Origin: Bog-473 sp963730395
GTDB taxonomy: Bacteria > Actinomycetota > Acidimicrobiia > Acidimicrobiales > RAAP-2
Length of the DNA: 64,000 nt
Assembly (NCBI GenBank): GCA_963730395.1
Contig: CAVSSK010000020.1
Location: 1 to 64,000 of the forward strand
Reading direction: 5' to 3'
This document shows, piece after piece, positions 9,129-17,787 of the stretch. The position numbers were made by a program, and so were the translations under genes. The notes beneath the pieces are model-generated. The model was not told where the DNA came from. It ran no database searches and saw only the letters and a program-made list of their open reading frames with translations. Numbering within the stretch: the first letter of the stretch is position 1; the number at the start of each line of letters is the position of its first letter.

Positions 9129-10880
9129 ATGTCGAACGTTTCGGGCAGTCCCATTGGGATCCTCTACCCGCGGTTTAAGTCTCGACATTCGGCTCCATAT
9201 GTGAGGCGAGCCCGGCCGAGCAACGGGATTGGCCGCGATTGGCTCAACACCCTTGCGCTCATCTCTACCTCAATGATCGCGATGGTGCTGCTGGCCGACT
9301 GCACGGGGGACCAGTCCGCGACGCTTCCGAGCCTGCGATCGCCGATCCACTACCCGTCGAGTGCCCACATCGAGGGCCAGATCCACTCTCCTGGTGGTCC
9401 GTTCCTCTACGACGAAGAGGGTCGAGTCGTCTTCTTCCATGGGGTGAACGCGGTCGACAAGCACCCACCCTACGAGGTCTACCCTGCTCCCGGTAAGCCG
9501 TGGGACCTCGGCGCCGCCGACGCGTCGCTGATGGCGAGACTCGGGTTCAACGTTGTTCGGCTTGGGATGACCTGGAAGGGTCTGGAGCCGGGGACCGCTC
9601 CGGCGAACGACCCCGCCATCTGCACGACCGGCGCGCCCCATGATCCGGGCCAGTTCAGCCAGGCGGTTCTCGACGCATACCTCCGCAAGCTGAAAGGGAC
9701 CGTCGACCTGCTCGGTCGCTTCCACATCTACACGCTGCTCGACATGCACCAAGACGTCTACAACGAGTTGTTCGACGGAGAGGGTGCCCCGAACTGGGCG
9801 GTGTGCACCAGCGGAGCGTCGAACACCGAGGCGCCCGGCCGGTGGTCCCAGAACTACGGGACCGCCGCGGCGGGAGCGGCCTACCGCCACTTCTGGACCA
9901 ACGACGTCGTAGGTGACCTCCAGGGCGAGTACGACCGGGTGTGGGCCGCCGTGGCGACGTACTTCCGGGGCGATCCCTGGGTCCTCGGCTACGACCCGTT
10001 CAACGAGCCGTTCTCGACATCGCTGGTCACCTCCGGGGACGAGAAGTTCGACGGCCAGCTGGAATGCTTCTATACCGGCCGGTCATTCATCGGTGCTCCC
10101 TCCCATGGTGCTCCGCCGATCTCGTGCCCCCCGAGTGTTCCGGCCGCTGGCGTCATCCCGGCGATCCAAACGGCCGATCCGGGTGCTCTTGTGTTCTACG
10201 AGCCGGACATCTTCAGCAGCCGCGGTTCCACAAACTTCGTCGGCCCCATGCCATTCGCCAACCTGGTCTTCAACGTGCACGTCTACTGCGGACAGCGGAG
10301 TGGCAAGACGGGGAACCCGACCAACATCGCCGCCTGCGCGTCCCAGGAGCAGCGCTCCCTCGCGACGCGCTCAGAGGACCGCACCGACCTGGGCACGCCT
10401 GCTCAGCCCGGCGGTCCGGCGTGGTTCCTGAGCGAGTTCGGCGCCACCTCGAACTCGACACTGCTCGATCGGCTCACCACCGAGGCCGACCAGAGCCTGG
10501 TCGGCTGGGCCTACTGGTCCTGGAAGTTCTATGCCGACCCGACCGGGAGCTCCGCCGAGGGGCTCGTCGCAGCGGACGGATCACTCCGGTCGACTGCCTC
10601 GGTCCTTTCGCGCACGTATCCTCAGGCGATCGCCGGAAGACCGACGTCGCTGTCCTTCGACCCGACGAGCGAGGCATTTCACCTGGCCTACGTTCCGGAT
10701 CACGCAGTGCAGGCCCCGACGGCGATATTCGTCCCGACCCAGGTCCACTACCCGAGCGGGTACTGTGCCCGGGTTTCGGGCGGAAGGGTGACCTCCAAGC
10801 CAGGTAGTGACGTCCTCCTCGTCGAGAACGCCCGTGGCGGGCGGTCGGTGTCAGTGTCGGTGACCTCGGGATCTTGCTGA
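9129..10880 (+). CDS. secreted glycoside hydrolase family 5 (endoglycosylceramidase-like)
   Basis: Cellulase-superfamily hydrolase. A hydrophobic N-terminal segment (about residues 40-58, ending MVLLADC) is a likely signal or lipobox. The (beta/alpha)8 domain shows VVFFHGVNAVDKHPPY, GFNVVRLGMTWKGLEPG, YTLLDMHQDVYNE, the acid/base site GYDPFNEPF, and the nucleophile site WFLSEFGA. VFNVHVYCG and WAYWSWKF complete the barrel, with a C-terminal beta domain. The pattern HGVN...DMHQD...YDPFNEP is that of endoglycoceramidase-like GH5 enzymes, so glycolipids are possible substrates. A close paralogue lies at 25.1-27.0 kb. The start could also be a later codon nearer the hydrophobic segment. Confidence 0.87.
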   Translation: MSNVSGSPIGILYPRFKSRHSAPYVRRARPSNGIGRDWLNTLALISTSMIAMVLLADCTGDQSATLPSLRSPIHYPSSAHIEGQIHSPGGPFLYDEEGRVVFFHGVNAVDKHPPYEVYPAPGKPWDLGAADASLMARLGFNVVRLGMTWKGLEPGTAPANDPAICTTGAPHDPGQFSQAVLDAYLRKLKGTVDLLGRFHIYTLLDMHQDVYNELFDGEGAPNWAVCTSGASNTEAPGRWSQNYGTAAAGAAYRHFWTNDVVGDLQGEYDRVWAAVATYFRGDPWVLGYDPFNEPFSTSLVTSGDEKFDGQLECFYTGRSFIGAPSHGAPPISCPPSVPAAGVIPAIQTADPGALVFYEPDIFSSRGSTNFVGPMPFANLVFNVHVYCGQRSGKTGNPTNIAACASQEQRSLATRSEDRTDLGTPAQPGGPAWFLSEFGATSNSTLLDRLTTEADQSLVGWAYWSWKFYADPTGSSAEGLVAADGSLRSTASVLSRTYPQAIAGRPTSLSFDPTSEAFHLAYVPDHAVQAPTAIFVPTQVHYPSGYCARVSGGRVTSKPGSDVLLVENARGGRSVSVSVTSGSC

Positions 10881-11034
10881 ATGGTGGCGTCCCGGCCGGC
10901 TCTGCTCAGAGAGACAACCCACCTCCCGCATCTTCCAAACCGGGTGCAGTCAGTAACGGCGAGGGCCTTTCGACCCTAGGCAACCCCCGCTCAACCATCG
11001 CATGATCGAAGTGCCTCCGAGGAAAGGGGCAGAG

Positions 11035-12144
11035 ATGGGTGGATTCGTTCGTAGACCCCTCGTCGGGGTCCTCGTGGCCTTCATGTCGATGGCGGTGCTG
11101 CCCTTCATGAATGGCGAGACTGCCTCCGCGGCCAATCCGGCCACTGCGAACGTCGCGACGCCGTACTTGGCCTCGGTGGCGATGGCGGCTACTCCGACTG
11201 GGCATGGCTACTGGCTGGTGGGCCTCGACGGTGGCGTGTTCTCCTTCGGTGACGCGCGGTACTTGGGTTCTCTCCCAGGTCTGCATGTTGCGGTGAAGAA
11301 CATCGTGGGCATCGATGCCACTCCCGACGGGCAGGGCTACTGGCTGGTGGGCGCCGATGGCGGCGTATTCGCCTTCGGCGACGCCGCCTACTACGGATCG
11401 GTCCCCGGTGTGCTCGGGCGACCTGCCCCCAACGCCATCACGGGGCTGGCCGAGACCCCCGACGGGCACGGCTACTGGCTGGTGGGGTCCGATGGCGGTG
11501 TCTTCAGCTTCGGCGACGCGCAGTTCTACGGCTCCTTGCCCGGAATCGGTGTCCAGCCGACATCGGTGCGGTTCACCCAGTCAGACCAGTTCAACGCATT
11601 CGTGGCCTACTCGGGGGTCGTGGCGATCCAGCCAACTCCCGACGGCCACGGTTACTGGCTGGTCGGCCCCGATGGAAGCGTCTTCACCTTCGGTGACGCC
11701 GGCTTCTACGGTTCGCTTCCGGGCGTCTTGGGAACCCGAGTCGTGCCAAGCAGCGGCGCCCTTGGGTCCCGGGCGGTGGTTGGCACCGGTCACGCCGCGG
11801 CGGTTCCGATCGTTGGCTTCGCCGCCACCGCCGACGGCCACGGCTACTCGATGGTGGCTGATGACGGCACTGTCTACTCTTTCGGTGACGCCCGGTTCTT
11901 CGGTTCCCTCGCATCAGTTGGGGTGCAGGTGCCACCGGTCAGGGTCACGGGGTTCATCCCGCCGTCCACCGTTCAACTCGCCCTTCCTCTGGCCACCGTG
12001 GCCGGGATCACCCGAACGCCTGATGGCAACGGCTACTGGATCGTCTCGCTCGATGGTGGCGTTTTCAGCTTCGGTGACGCCCAATTCTTCGGCTCGATCC
12101 CCGGTGTCCCCACGACGATCCAGAGCGTTGTCGGCATTCGATAG
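11035..12144 (+). CDS. secreted GYWLV-repeat (beta-propeller-like) protein
   Basis: Signal peptide (VGVLVAFMSMAVLPFM, then ETASA) followed by about six imperfect repeats of GYWLVG.DGGVFSFGDA.FYGSLPG. The repeat unit is roughly 50-60 residues, with longer spacers between some copies. These repeats are common in Acidimicrobiia and related actinobacteria, mostly in secreted or surface proteins, and look like beta-propeller blades; their role is unknown. ATG 11035 is preferred over the upstream ATG 11002 because GAGGAAAGGGG lies just before it and the signal peptide starts there. It sits 154 bases after the GH5 gene. No catalytic domain is attached, unlike the relative at 29.6 kb. Confidence 0.82.
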   Translation: MGGFVRRPLVGVLVAFMSMAVLPFMNGETASAANPATANVATPYLASVAMAATPTGHGYWLVGLDGGVFSFGDARYLGSLPGLHVAVKNIVGIDATPDGQGYWLVGADGGVFAFGDAAYYGSVPGVLGRPAPNAITGLAETPDGHGYWLVGSDGGVFSFGDAQFYGSLPGIGVQPTSVRFTQSDQFNAFVAYSGVVAIQPTPDGHGYWLVGPDGSVFTFGDAGFYGSLPGVLGTRVVPSSGALGSRAVVGTGHAAAVPIVGFAATADGHGYSMVADDGTVYSFGDARFFGSLASVGVQVPPVRVTGFIPPSTVQLALPLATVAGITRTPDGNGYWIVSLDGGVFSFGDAQFFGSIPGVPTTIQSVVGIR

Positions 12145-12319
12145 CAAAGGCGAGGAGGTGGCACACCCCCGCACAGTTTGTTGGTCCACGGGTCCGACCA
12201 TCCAGATGGGCTCCGATGGTTCGCTATCGAAGTAGAGCTGGTGACTTCCGACCCTGGGACCCATGTCTGATGGGGTGCATGTTGCGATTGAAAGCGCGTT
12301 GGGGAAGGAGAAGAGCCAT

Positions 12320-12799
12320 ATGCAGAAGCTGAAGGAAGCGGCGAGCGAGTTCCTTGCCCACAATCGGGTCGCCGTAACTGGTGTCTCGTCGAGGAACCCG
12401 CAGAATCACGGCAGCAACGTCGTCTACAAACGTCTTCGCCACCGGGGATACGAGGTCTTCGCCATTAATCCAAACGCCAATGAAGTAGAGGGTGATCCCT
12501 GCTACCACGAACTCGAGTCGGTGCCTGGCGGCGTGGACTGGGTTGTGATCGGCACCAGACCCGAGACGGCGGACGCCTCTGTGCATGAGTGTGTCGATCT
12601 GGGTATCAAGCGCATATGGATGCACCGGGCCTTCGGGTCCGGGAGTGTGTCGGAAGCGGCCGTGGAGTACGGGCGCCTACACGGAGCGACGGTCATAGAC
12701 GGAGGTTGTCCGTGCATGTTCGAGCCGACCAGCGATCCTGGCCACCGGGTTATGCGCGTCATGTGCACCCTCACCGGCAAGGTGCCTAGGCGAGTTTGA
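12320..12799 (+). CDS. CoA-binding domain protein (COG1832/YccU type)
   Basis: Single-domain Rossmann protein of the CoA-binding family: VAVTGVSSRNPQNHGSNVVY, YEVFAINPNANEVEGDPCY and GIKRIWMHRAFGSGSVS follow the usual order. The last about 40 residues include GATVIDGGCPCMF. Such proteins resemble the N-terminal part of acyl-CoA synthetase (NDP) and succinyl-CoA ligase but lack catalytic domains. The ATG at 12320 is chosen because AAGGAG lies about nine bases upstream and because homologues begin at this point; an in-frame ATG at 12263 would add 19 unconserved residues. About 160 residues, a normal length. Confidence 0.82.
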   Translation: MQKLKEAASEFLAHNRVAVTGVSSRNPQNHGSNVVYKRLRHRGYEVFAINPNANEVEGDPCYHELESVPGGVDWVVIGTRPETADASVHECVDLGIKRIWMHRAFGSGSVSEAAVEYGRLHGATVIDGGCPCMFEPTSDPGHRVMRVMCTLTGKVPRRV

Positions 12800-13013
12800 C
12801 ACAAGGCCCGACGCTGACTCCGGTTCGCATGGACTCCACCGGGTCCGATGCCCCTAACATGCCGTCGAATTCGGCGTCGCCGTGTCTGTCGAGTCAAACC
12901 TGCTCTGCGGACCGAGGCGGCATCTGTGGATAGAGCGCCGTTGGCCTCGGGCTACTCGACGGCATTCTCTTCGGAACTGGCTGGTGGGATAGCGCACTCC
13001 GGGCGGGCAGTAT

Positions 13014-13655
13014 GTGCGACGAATGATTGACGACGTAGAGCCCGTTTGCGACTCGGGATCTGCGCTCGGACCCAAGGCGGCTGTCGACCTGTACTGGATT
13101 CCTCTGGGCGCAGGGGCGCACGTCGTCCGGATCAGCGGGAAGCTCTTTGAGGCGGCGTCGGCTTTCGTTGCACGTCGTCCCCGGTGTGATCTCTACCATT
13201 CAGCGCTTGTCATCTCCGCTCCAGAAGGTCACTTCGTGATTGAACAGGCGCCGGTCCCAGATCTGCATGGGGAACGGCGCGGTGTCGTGGCGGAGGGCCC
13301 CGTCGGAATGCGGTGGCTCGGCCGATTCCGGGTCTTCCGCTATGAGATTCGGCGCTGGCGAGACGGCCGGATCCCCGACATAGATCAGGCGATCAAAAGC
13401 CCGGCCAGGGTCACCGACGATGTCGAGGTCGCCGGACGAATCCTCGAGACGTTGCCATCGATACCGACGCCCGTGTGGGGCCGTGACGATTTCGACACGG
13501 GCGAGATGTGGAACTCGAACTCGGTCGTATCCTGGGTCCTGGCGCGGAGCGGGGCAAGCATCGAATCTATCCATTCACCGCCCAACGGTCGAGCACCCGG
13601 ATGGCGCGTGGGCCTCGCAGTCGCTGCACGAGGACCCAGCACCGACGGACCATGA
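13014..13655 (+). CDS. conserved hypothetical protein
   Basis: About 213 residues, soluble, no signal peptide or membrane helix. I do not recognise the family. Visible features are LYWIPLGAGAHVVRISGKLFE near the start, a segment YHSALVISAPEGHFVIEQAP, a second block VVAEGPVGMRWLGRFRVFRYEIRRW, and MWNSNSVVSWVLARSG near the C-terminus. A His early and an Asn/Ser-rich helix late could recall permuted papain-like folds, but this is only a guess. Starts at GTG 13014 or ATG 13023. It stands alone between the CoA-binding gene and two tRNA genes. Confidence 0.55.
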   Translation: MRRMIDDVEPVCDSGSALGPKAAVDLYWIPLGAGAHVVRISGKLFEAASAFVARRPRCDLYHSALVISAPEGHFVIEQAPVPDLHGERRGVVAEGPVGMRWLGRFRVFRYEIRRWRDGRIPDIDQAIKSPARVTDDVEVAGRILETLPSIPTPVWGRDDFDTGEMWNSNSVVSWVLARSGASIESIHSPPNGRAPGWRVGLAVAARGPSTDGP

Positions 13656-13922
13656 CTGCAGTTGGGCCCCTCGGAAGACACCTCGAATCGAGCAGAATAT
13701 TCGACCATAATTGCAACTCGACCAATTGCGTGGGTGGGCACGTCGTGGGCACGAATAGATTCGACTCACGAATTGACCATGAGTCGGAAGGACGCCTCAC
13801 GAGGGATCTTTGCCGTGAGTGCGATCGGCGCCTAGCAGATGACGTCACGCTTCTCGGCCCGGCGGTCCGGAACGTACGAACGAGCCATTCCGACCCACAT
13901 ATGTCCTGGCCCGCGGACTCCC

Positions 13923-13998
13923 TGGTGGTCGGGACCGGCGTCGATCCGGTGACCTCACGCTTTTCAGGCGCGCGCTCTACCAACTGAGCTACCCGACC
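13923..13998 (-). tRNA. tRNA-Phe (GAA)
   Basis: The reverse strand folds as a full cloverleaf: acceptor GGTCGGG pairs with CCCGACC, D arm GCTC/GAGC, anticodon stem CGCGC/GCGTG (one mismatched or wobble pair) with loop CTGAAAA giving anticodon GAA, variable AGGTC, T arm ACCGG/CCGGT. The 3' CCA is encoded (13923-13925); the mature body is 13926-13998, 73 bases. It lies about 40 bases from the tRNA-Asp gene on the same strand and is probably co-transcribed with it. Confidence 0.95.
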
Positions 13999-14039
13999 GG
14001 GTAACCAAGTTCGACCGGCCGGGGCGGGTCGGAACCTGG

Positions 14040-14117
14040 TGGCGGACCTGACGGGATTTGAACCCGCGACCTCCGCCTTGACAGGGCGGCGTGCACTCCG
14101 AGCTGCACCACAGGTCC
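14040..14117 (-). tRNA. tRNA-Asp (GTC)
   Basis: The reverse strand folds as a cloverleaf: acceptor GGACCTG pairs with CAGGTCC, anticodon stem CCGCC/GGCGG with loop CTGTCAA giving anticodon GTC, T arm CGGG/CCCG with loop TTCAAAT. The discriminator base is G and CCA is encoded at 14040-14042. It is upstream of tRNA-Phe in transcription order. Confidence 0.95.
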
Positions 14118-14229
14118 GTGGTGGCGATACTGACATGCTCCCCGGTCGGGGGTATTCCTCCCGTTGAGCAGCCCTTCACTGTAGCCGTTCCCGGGTTTCA
14201 CCCCACCCCGGGCCTCGTCGCCGTCCGGG

Positions 14230-14982
14230 CTACGGAGTGGCGGCGCGCAGGGCCAGGACCCCCGCCTCGAAGGTCGCCAGCTTGGACGGTTCGAGTGCCT
14301 GGGCCAGCCCGGTCGCACACAGCCGGTTCGTCATCTCCTCCGCCTCGTCGTGCTTCGCCTTGATGGCGGTGCAGTCGGGGAAGGGCTCGGACCACCCGAA
14401 GAACTTGGCCTGGCCGGGCCCCTCGTTGGTGAGGATCGCCTCGAGGGGGGAGAGCCCGACCGCCGTGGTGGCGACCAGGTGGAGCCCCCCGCGCCATTCG
14501 CGCAGGATCTGCATGAGTTGCGCCGCGCGTCCGGCCGCCGTCTCGCAGGGGGCTGCGTCCCGCCATCCGACGAACAGCGGGATGGCCGAGCCCTCGAGCC
14601 CGCCGACCACCTCCTCGGTGACCGCGACGATGCCGTCGAGATCCTCGACGTCGGCGTAGTGCTTCCGACCCCACTTCGAATGGGCCTCGGCCATCCGGGC
14701 GGCAGCCTCCTTGGCCGGAGCGACGCCGACACCCTCTGTGTACATGGCCTTGACCGCGTTCGGCTCGAACCAACCGAGGGCAGATGTCACGACGTCGGAC
14801 CCCACGTCCCCGAGCATGCCGCCCCGTCCTGCGAAGTAGAAGGAGAAGGGGTTCGACCAGCCCCATTCGGCGGCCCATCCCATGACGTCGGGGCTCAGGT
14901 AGATGGCGGTGCCGATGTCATGGATCGGGTCGTACGTGGTCTTCACGACCGCGAGCGCGGCCGTCGTGTCGGTGCTGCCCAT
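14230..14982 (-). CDS. SCO6745 family protein
   Basis: About 250-residue soluble protein of the actinobacterial SCO6745 family, of unknown biochemical role. Family-like segments are TTYDPIHDIGTAIYLSPDV, NPFSFYFAGRGGMLGDVG, SALGWFEPNAVKAMY and HLVATTAVGLSPLEAIL. A GGAGG sequence precedes the ATG at 14982. It is followed in the same direction (upstream in coordinate terms) by a coiled-coil hypothetical and a crotonase, so the three may be one unit with lipid-related genes; function by association only. Confidence 0.75.
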   Translation of the reverse strand: MGSTDTTAALAVVKTTYDPIHDIGTAIYLSPDVMGWAAEWGWSNPFSFYFAGRGGMLGDVGSDVVTSALGWFEPNAVKAMYTEGVGVAPAKEAAARMAEAHSKWGRKHYADVEDLDGIVAVTEEVVGGLEGSAIPLFVGWRDAAPCETAAGRAAQLMQILREWRGGLHLVATTAVGLSPLEAILTNEGPGQAKFFGWSEPFPDCTAIKAKHDEAEEMTNRLCATGLAQALEPSKLATFEAGVLALRAATP

Positions 14983-15007
14983 TGGTCCTCCTCGTGCTGC
15001 GTCGGAT

Positions 15008-15484
15008 TCAGGGCTGTGTCGTGGTCACGTTGACGACGCGTCGCACGCCCGGGACGTTGCCGACGAACTCTTCGAGGAGGCCGAGGACGGCGGACAGCTC
15101 GGGCGAGACGTCCTGCAGCGACCGCGTGGCCTTGGGGAGCTCGGTCACCAGCTCAAAGGCGATCGTGCTGACGCGCTCGGTGACGGCGCGCATCACTGTG
15201 GCGGACTCGGAAAGCAACGGCAACGAGGCGTTGAGGGCGCCCACCGCCTGCTCGAGCCCGGAGGCAGCGGTCGAGAAACCGAGCGCGGCGAGATCGATGC
15301 CGGTCCCGGCCGTGTTCATTCCTCCGTCGATCCGCTCGAGGAGTGGCATGAGACGGTCCAACCGATCGGAGATGTCGTCGATCGCCTGGAGAGCCGCCAA
15401 CGTCGCCGAGGGGAGGCGAAGCAACGTGCTCGGAAGGCCGACGATCGTTTCGAGGATTGACGGGGTTTCCACGTCTCTGATCAT
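15008..15484 (-). CDS. hypothetical protein, helical
   Basis: 158 residues starting at ATG 15484. Predominantly alpha-helical with heptad-like repeats (ISDRLDRLMPLLERID, LEQAVGALNASLPLL, LEEFVGNVPGVRRV) and no membrane segment or catalytic motif. Similar short helical proteins lie beside lipid genes in mycobacteria, but I cannot name a family. It sits between an SCO6745-family gene and a crotonase, all on the minus strand. Confidence 0.6.
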   Translation of the reverse strand: MIRDVETPSILETIVGLPSTLLRLPSATLAALQAIDDISDRLDRLMPLLERIDGGMNTAGTGIDLAALGFSTAASGLEQAVGALNASLPLLSESATVMRAVTERVSTIAFELVTELPKATRSLQDVSPELSAVLGLLEEFVGNVPGVRRVVNVTTTQP

Positions 15485-15537
15485 GGGCCGGATGGCCTCG
15501 GGTGTCCAGTGCGCGCCGCCTCTTTCACCCCGCAGTG

Positions 15538-16218
15538 TCACACCAGCTCGGTTTCGATGGCTGATCGAAGCTCTCGGAGCACGTTCTGGCGCACCCGGAG
15601 CTTGGTGGCGGCGTGTGCGCTCCGGTCCACCGCCGCCAGATCCTCCGCGACGGAGGCGGCAACGGCGTCGAGCTCGTCGGGATGGGCAACGGCGTCGAGG
15701 AGCCCGGCCTCCCGCGCCCCCTGCGGATCGAACATCGTGCCGGTCACCGTGGCGTGGTCGAAGTGCGCCGGCGCGAGGCGGTGCCGGGCCAGGACGATGG
15801 CGAACCACGGCAGCGTGAGGCCGATCCGGACCTCGTTCAGCCCCAGCTTGAACGGACCGTCGACGCCGACGCGGGCGTCCGCCGCCATCAGGAGGAAGGC
15901 CCCGGCGGGGAAGGCGTGACCGGTGCACGAGACCGCGACCGGGGCCGGGAAGGCGAGGATGCGCTCCGCCAGGGTGGCGCCGAGCGTGAGTATGAGCAGG
16001 ACGTCCTCGCGTGGGCCATCGAACACCTTCAGGTCGAACCCGGCGGAGAAGTAGCCGGGCCGGCCCCGCAGCAGGACCACCGACTGATCGCGCTCGGCCT
16101 GGTCGAAGGCCTCGTGGAGCGCCTGGAGCATCGGGATGGAGAAGACGTTGACCTTGCCGTCGTCCATCGTGAGGGTGCTGACGAGGTCGGTGCGGTCGTA
16201 GGTGACGAGCTCGGCCAT
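15538..16218 (-). CDS. enoyl-CoA hydratase/isomerase (crotonase) family protein
   Basis: 226-residue crotonase-fold protein acting on an acyl-CoA. Seen: VNVFSIPMLQALHEAFDQ, the oxyanion-hole segment GYFSAGFDLKVF, AVSCTGHAFPAGAFLLMAAD and LNEVRIGLTLPWF. The usual catalytic Glu pair of enoyl-CoA hydratase is only partly visible (one Glu in NEVRIG), so hydratase versus another crotonase reaction cannot be settled. It is slightly shorter than the roughly 260-residue family norm at the C-terminus. Its ATG is divergent from the TetR gene, and a palindromic operator lies 30 bases upstream, so TetR repression is likely. Confidence 0.82.
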   Translation of the reverse strand: MAELVTYDRTDLVSTLTMDDGKVNVFSIPMLQALHEAFDQAERDQSVVLLRGRPGYFSAGFDLKVFDGPREDVLLILTLGATLAERILAFPAPVAVSCTGHAFPAGAFLLMAADARVGVDGPFKLGLNEVRIGLTLPWFAIVLARHRLAPAHFDHATVTGTMFDPQGAREAGLLDAVAHPDELDAVAASVAEDLAAVDRSAHAATKLRVRQNVLRELRSAIETELV

Positions 16219-16247
16219 GGCTCCTCCGGGGTTCGGTGCGGATATAT

Positions 16248-16275
16248 TGAAACGATGTTCCAGAACACTGTTTCA
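16248..16275. promoter_or_regulatory. palindromic TetR operator
   Basis: A 28-base dyad: TGAAAC, two bases, TGTTC, two bases, GAACA, two bases, GTTTCA. All 11 arm pairs match; only the two-base gaps break symmetry. It lies between the divergent crotonase and TetR genes, 30 and 48 bases from their starts, and overlaps an AT-rich stretch (GATATATTG) that could be a -10 element. The position and symmetry make it the likely operator of the adjacent TetR regulator. Confidence 0.72.
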
Positions 16276-16322
16276 AAAAATGGGTCCAGCCGTCAAGGTC
16301 TGGACCGGTTCGGAGTCGGCTG

Positions 16323-16955
16323 ATGCCCCGCGCCAAGCTGCGCACGCCCGAGCTGAGGGACCGGGTGCTGGCCTCTGCGGTTGGTCTCCTGGCCGAGGAG
16401 GGACCGGCGGGCCTGACGGCTCGCTCGCTGGCCGCCCGGGCCGAGACTTCGGCGCCCGCGCTCTACGAGCTCTTCGGGGACAAGTCCGGCGTCGTGCGCG
16501 AGCTGTACTTCGAGGGCTTTCGGCGCCTGTTCTCAGAAATCTCGACGGTGTCGGAGACGCATGACCCGATGGCCGACCTGTGGGCCCTCGCCACCACGTA
16601 CCGCCGCTTCGTCCGGTCCAACCGGGAGTTGGCGGAGGTCATGTTCTCGCGACCGTTCACCGACTTCTCGCCGGGGCCCGAGGAGCTGGCAGCCACCAGT
16701 TCGGTGCGGGTCCTGATCGTCGGCCGCGTGCGCCGCTGCATGGAGGCGGGCCGCCTACGCGGTGACGAGACGGACGTCGCGCACGTGTTCGTCGCGCTGA
16801 TCCAGGGGATGGCCTTCGCCGAGTCGGCCGGCCGGCTCGGCACCTCGACCGAGTCGGTCGAGCGGCGTTGGCGACTTGCCATCGGCACGCTGCTCAATGG
16901 CTTCGGGGCCCAACGGGGGCTGGACCGAGAGTCAGCTCGGGGTCCTAGCGTCTGA
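16323..16955 (+). CDS. TetR/AcrR family transcriptional regulator
   Basis: 210 residues. N-terminal helix-turn-helix: LRDRVLASAVGLLAEEG, LTARSLAARAETSAPALYEL, FGDKSGVVRELY. The C-terminal ligand domain contains YRRFVRSNRELAEVMFSRPF and a helix VFVALIQGMAFAESAGR. It probably represses itself and the divergent crotonase through the dyad at 16248-16275; the ligand may be an acyl-CoA or fatty acid, by context only. Its end overlaps the convergent SDR gene by 11 bases. Confidence 0.87.
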   Translation: MPRAKLRTPELRDRVLASAVGLLAEEGPAGLTARSLAARAETSAPALYELFGDKSGVVRELYFEGFRRLFSEISTVSETHDPMADLWALATTYRRFVRSNRELAEVMFSRPFTDFSPGPEELAATSSVRVLIVGRVRRCMEAGRLRGDETDVAHVFVALIQGMAFAESAGRLGTSTESVERRWRLAIGTLLNGFGAQRGLDRESARGPSV

Positions 16956-17778
16956 TCCTGGACGCGCCGCGGGTGAGGAGCGTCTGGTAGAGCGTGGCCG
17001 GCAGCCGCGAGATGAGGTCGATCGCCTTCGCATCGGGTCCGATGAGCGCACGACGGCGATCACGCTGGACTGCCGTGAGAATTTGGTGCGCCGCCTTCTC
17101 CGGGCTGGTGATGAAGAGGCGTTCGAAGTCCGCCACGGCCTTGTCCGCGTCACCCGCTATCGCGGACACACTCGGGTCCATCCGGGCATTGCGCGCGATG
17201 TTGGTCTTGATCCCACCGGGGTGAACGGTCGTCACCGACACGTTGGCGCCCTCGATGTCGAGCTCCATCCGCAGCGTGTCGGTGAAGCCGCGGACGGCGA
17301 ACTTGGCCGCGTTGTAGGCCGACTGCGACGGGACACTGATGAGCCCGAAGACGCTGGACAGGTTGACGACGTGCCCCTCGCCGGATGCCTTGAGGTGAGG
17401 TAGGAACGCCTTCGTCCCGTAGACGACGCCCCAGAAGTTGATGTTCATGAGCCATTCGAAGTCGGCATAGGTCATCGACTCGACCGTCGCGCCGAGCGCG
17501 ACGCCGGCATTGTTGATGATCAGGTTGACCTTGCCGTGGTCGGCTACCACCTCGTCGGCCCAGGCATAGACAGCGTCGCGGTCGGCCACGTCGAGGTGAC
17601 TGGAGGTGATCCTGTTCCCGAAGCGTCCGCACTGTGCCACCGTCTCAGTAAGGCCGGCGTCGTCGATGTCGGACAGAGCGACGTGCGCGCCGCGCCGCGC
17701 CAGCTCGTTGGCGAGGGCCCTCCCGATTCCAGAGGCGGCGCCGGTGATCGCTGCCACGCGCCCGTCGAAGTCCCTCAT
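16945..17778 (-). CDS. short-chain dehydrogenase/reductase
   Basis: Classical SDR, 277 residues: cofactor motif AAITGAASGIGRAL, NNAG in LIINNAGVALG, catalytic Ser in VVNLSSVFGL and Y-x3-K in SAYNAAKFAVRG. A Asp in ALSDIDDAG after beta-2 suggests NAD over NADP. The C-terminal segment (RRALIGPDAKAIDLISRLP) is like that of mycobacterial SDRs near EthA-type monooxygenases. It lies nine bases after the monooxygenase gene on the same strand and is probably in one operon with it. Confidence 0.86.
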   Translation of the reverse strand: MRDFDGRVAAITGAASGIGRALANELARRGAHVALSDIDDAGLTETVAQCGRFGNRITSSHLDVADRDAVYAWADEVVADHGKVNLIINNAGVALGATVESMTYADFEWLMNINFWGVVYGTKAFLPHLKASGEGHVVNLSSVFGLISVPSQSAYNAAKFAVRGFTDTLRMELDIEGANVSVTTVHPGGIKTNIARNARMDPSVSAIAGDADKAVADFERLFITSPEKAAHQILTAVQRDRRRALIGPDAKAIDLISRLPATLYQTLLTRGASRIRR

Positions 17779-17787
17779 GATGCCTGC

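Noticed and set aside
12137..12231. Nine-base inverted repeat TTCGATAGC / GCTATCGAA flanking the end of the GYWLV gene
   Set aside because: Arms are about 77 bases apart, the stem does not extend and no T-run follows, so neither terminator nor mobile-element ends are supported.
13835..13870. Sequence resembling part of the tRNA-Phe gene (TGACGTCACGCTTCTC)
   Set aside because: Match covers about 16 bases with mismatches; no cloverleaf, so not an attachment-site remnant I can support.
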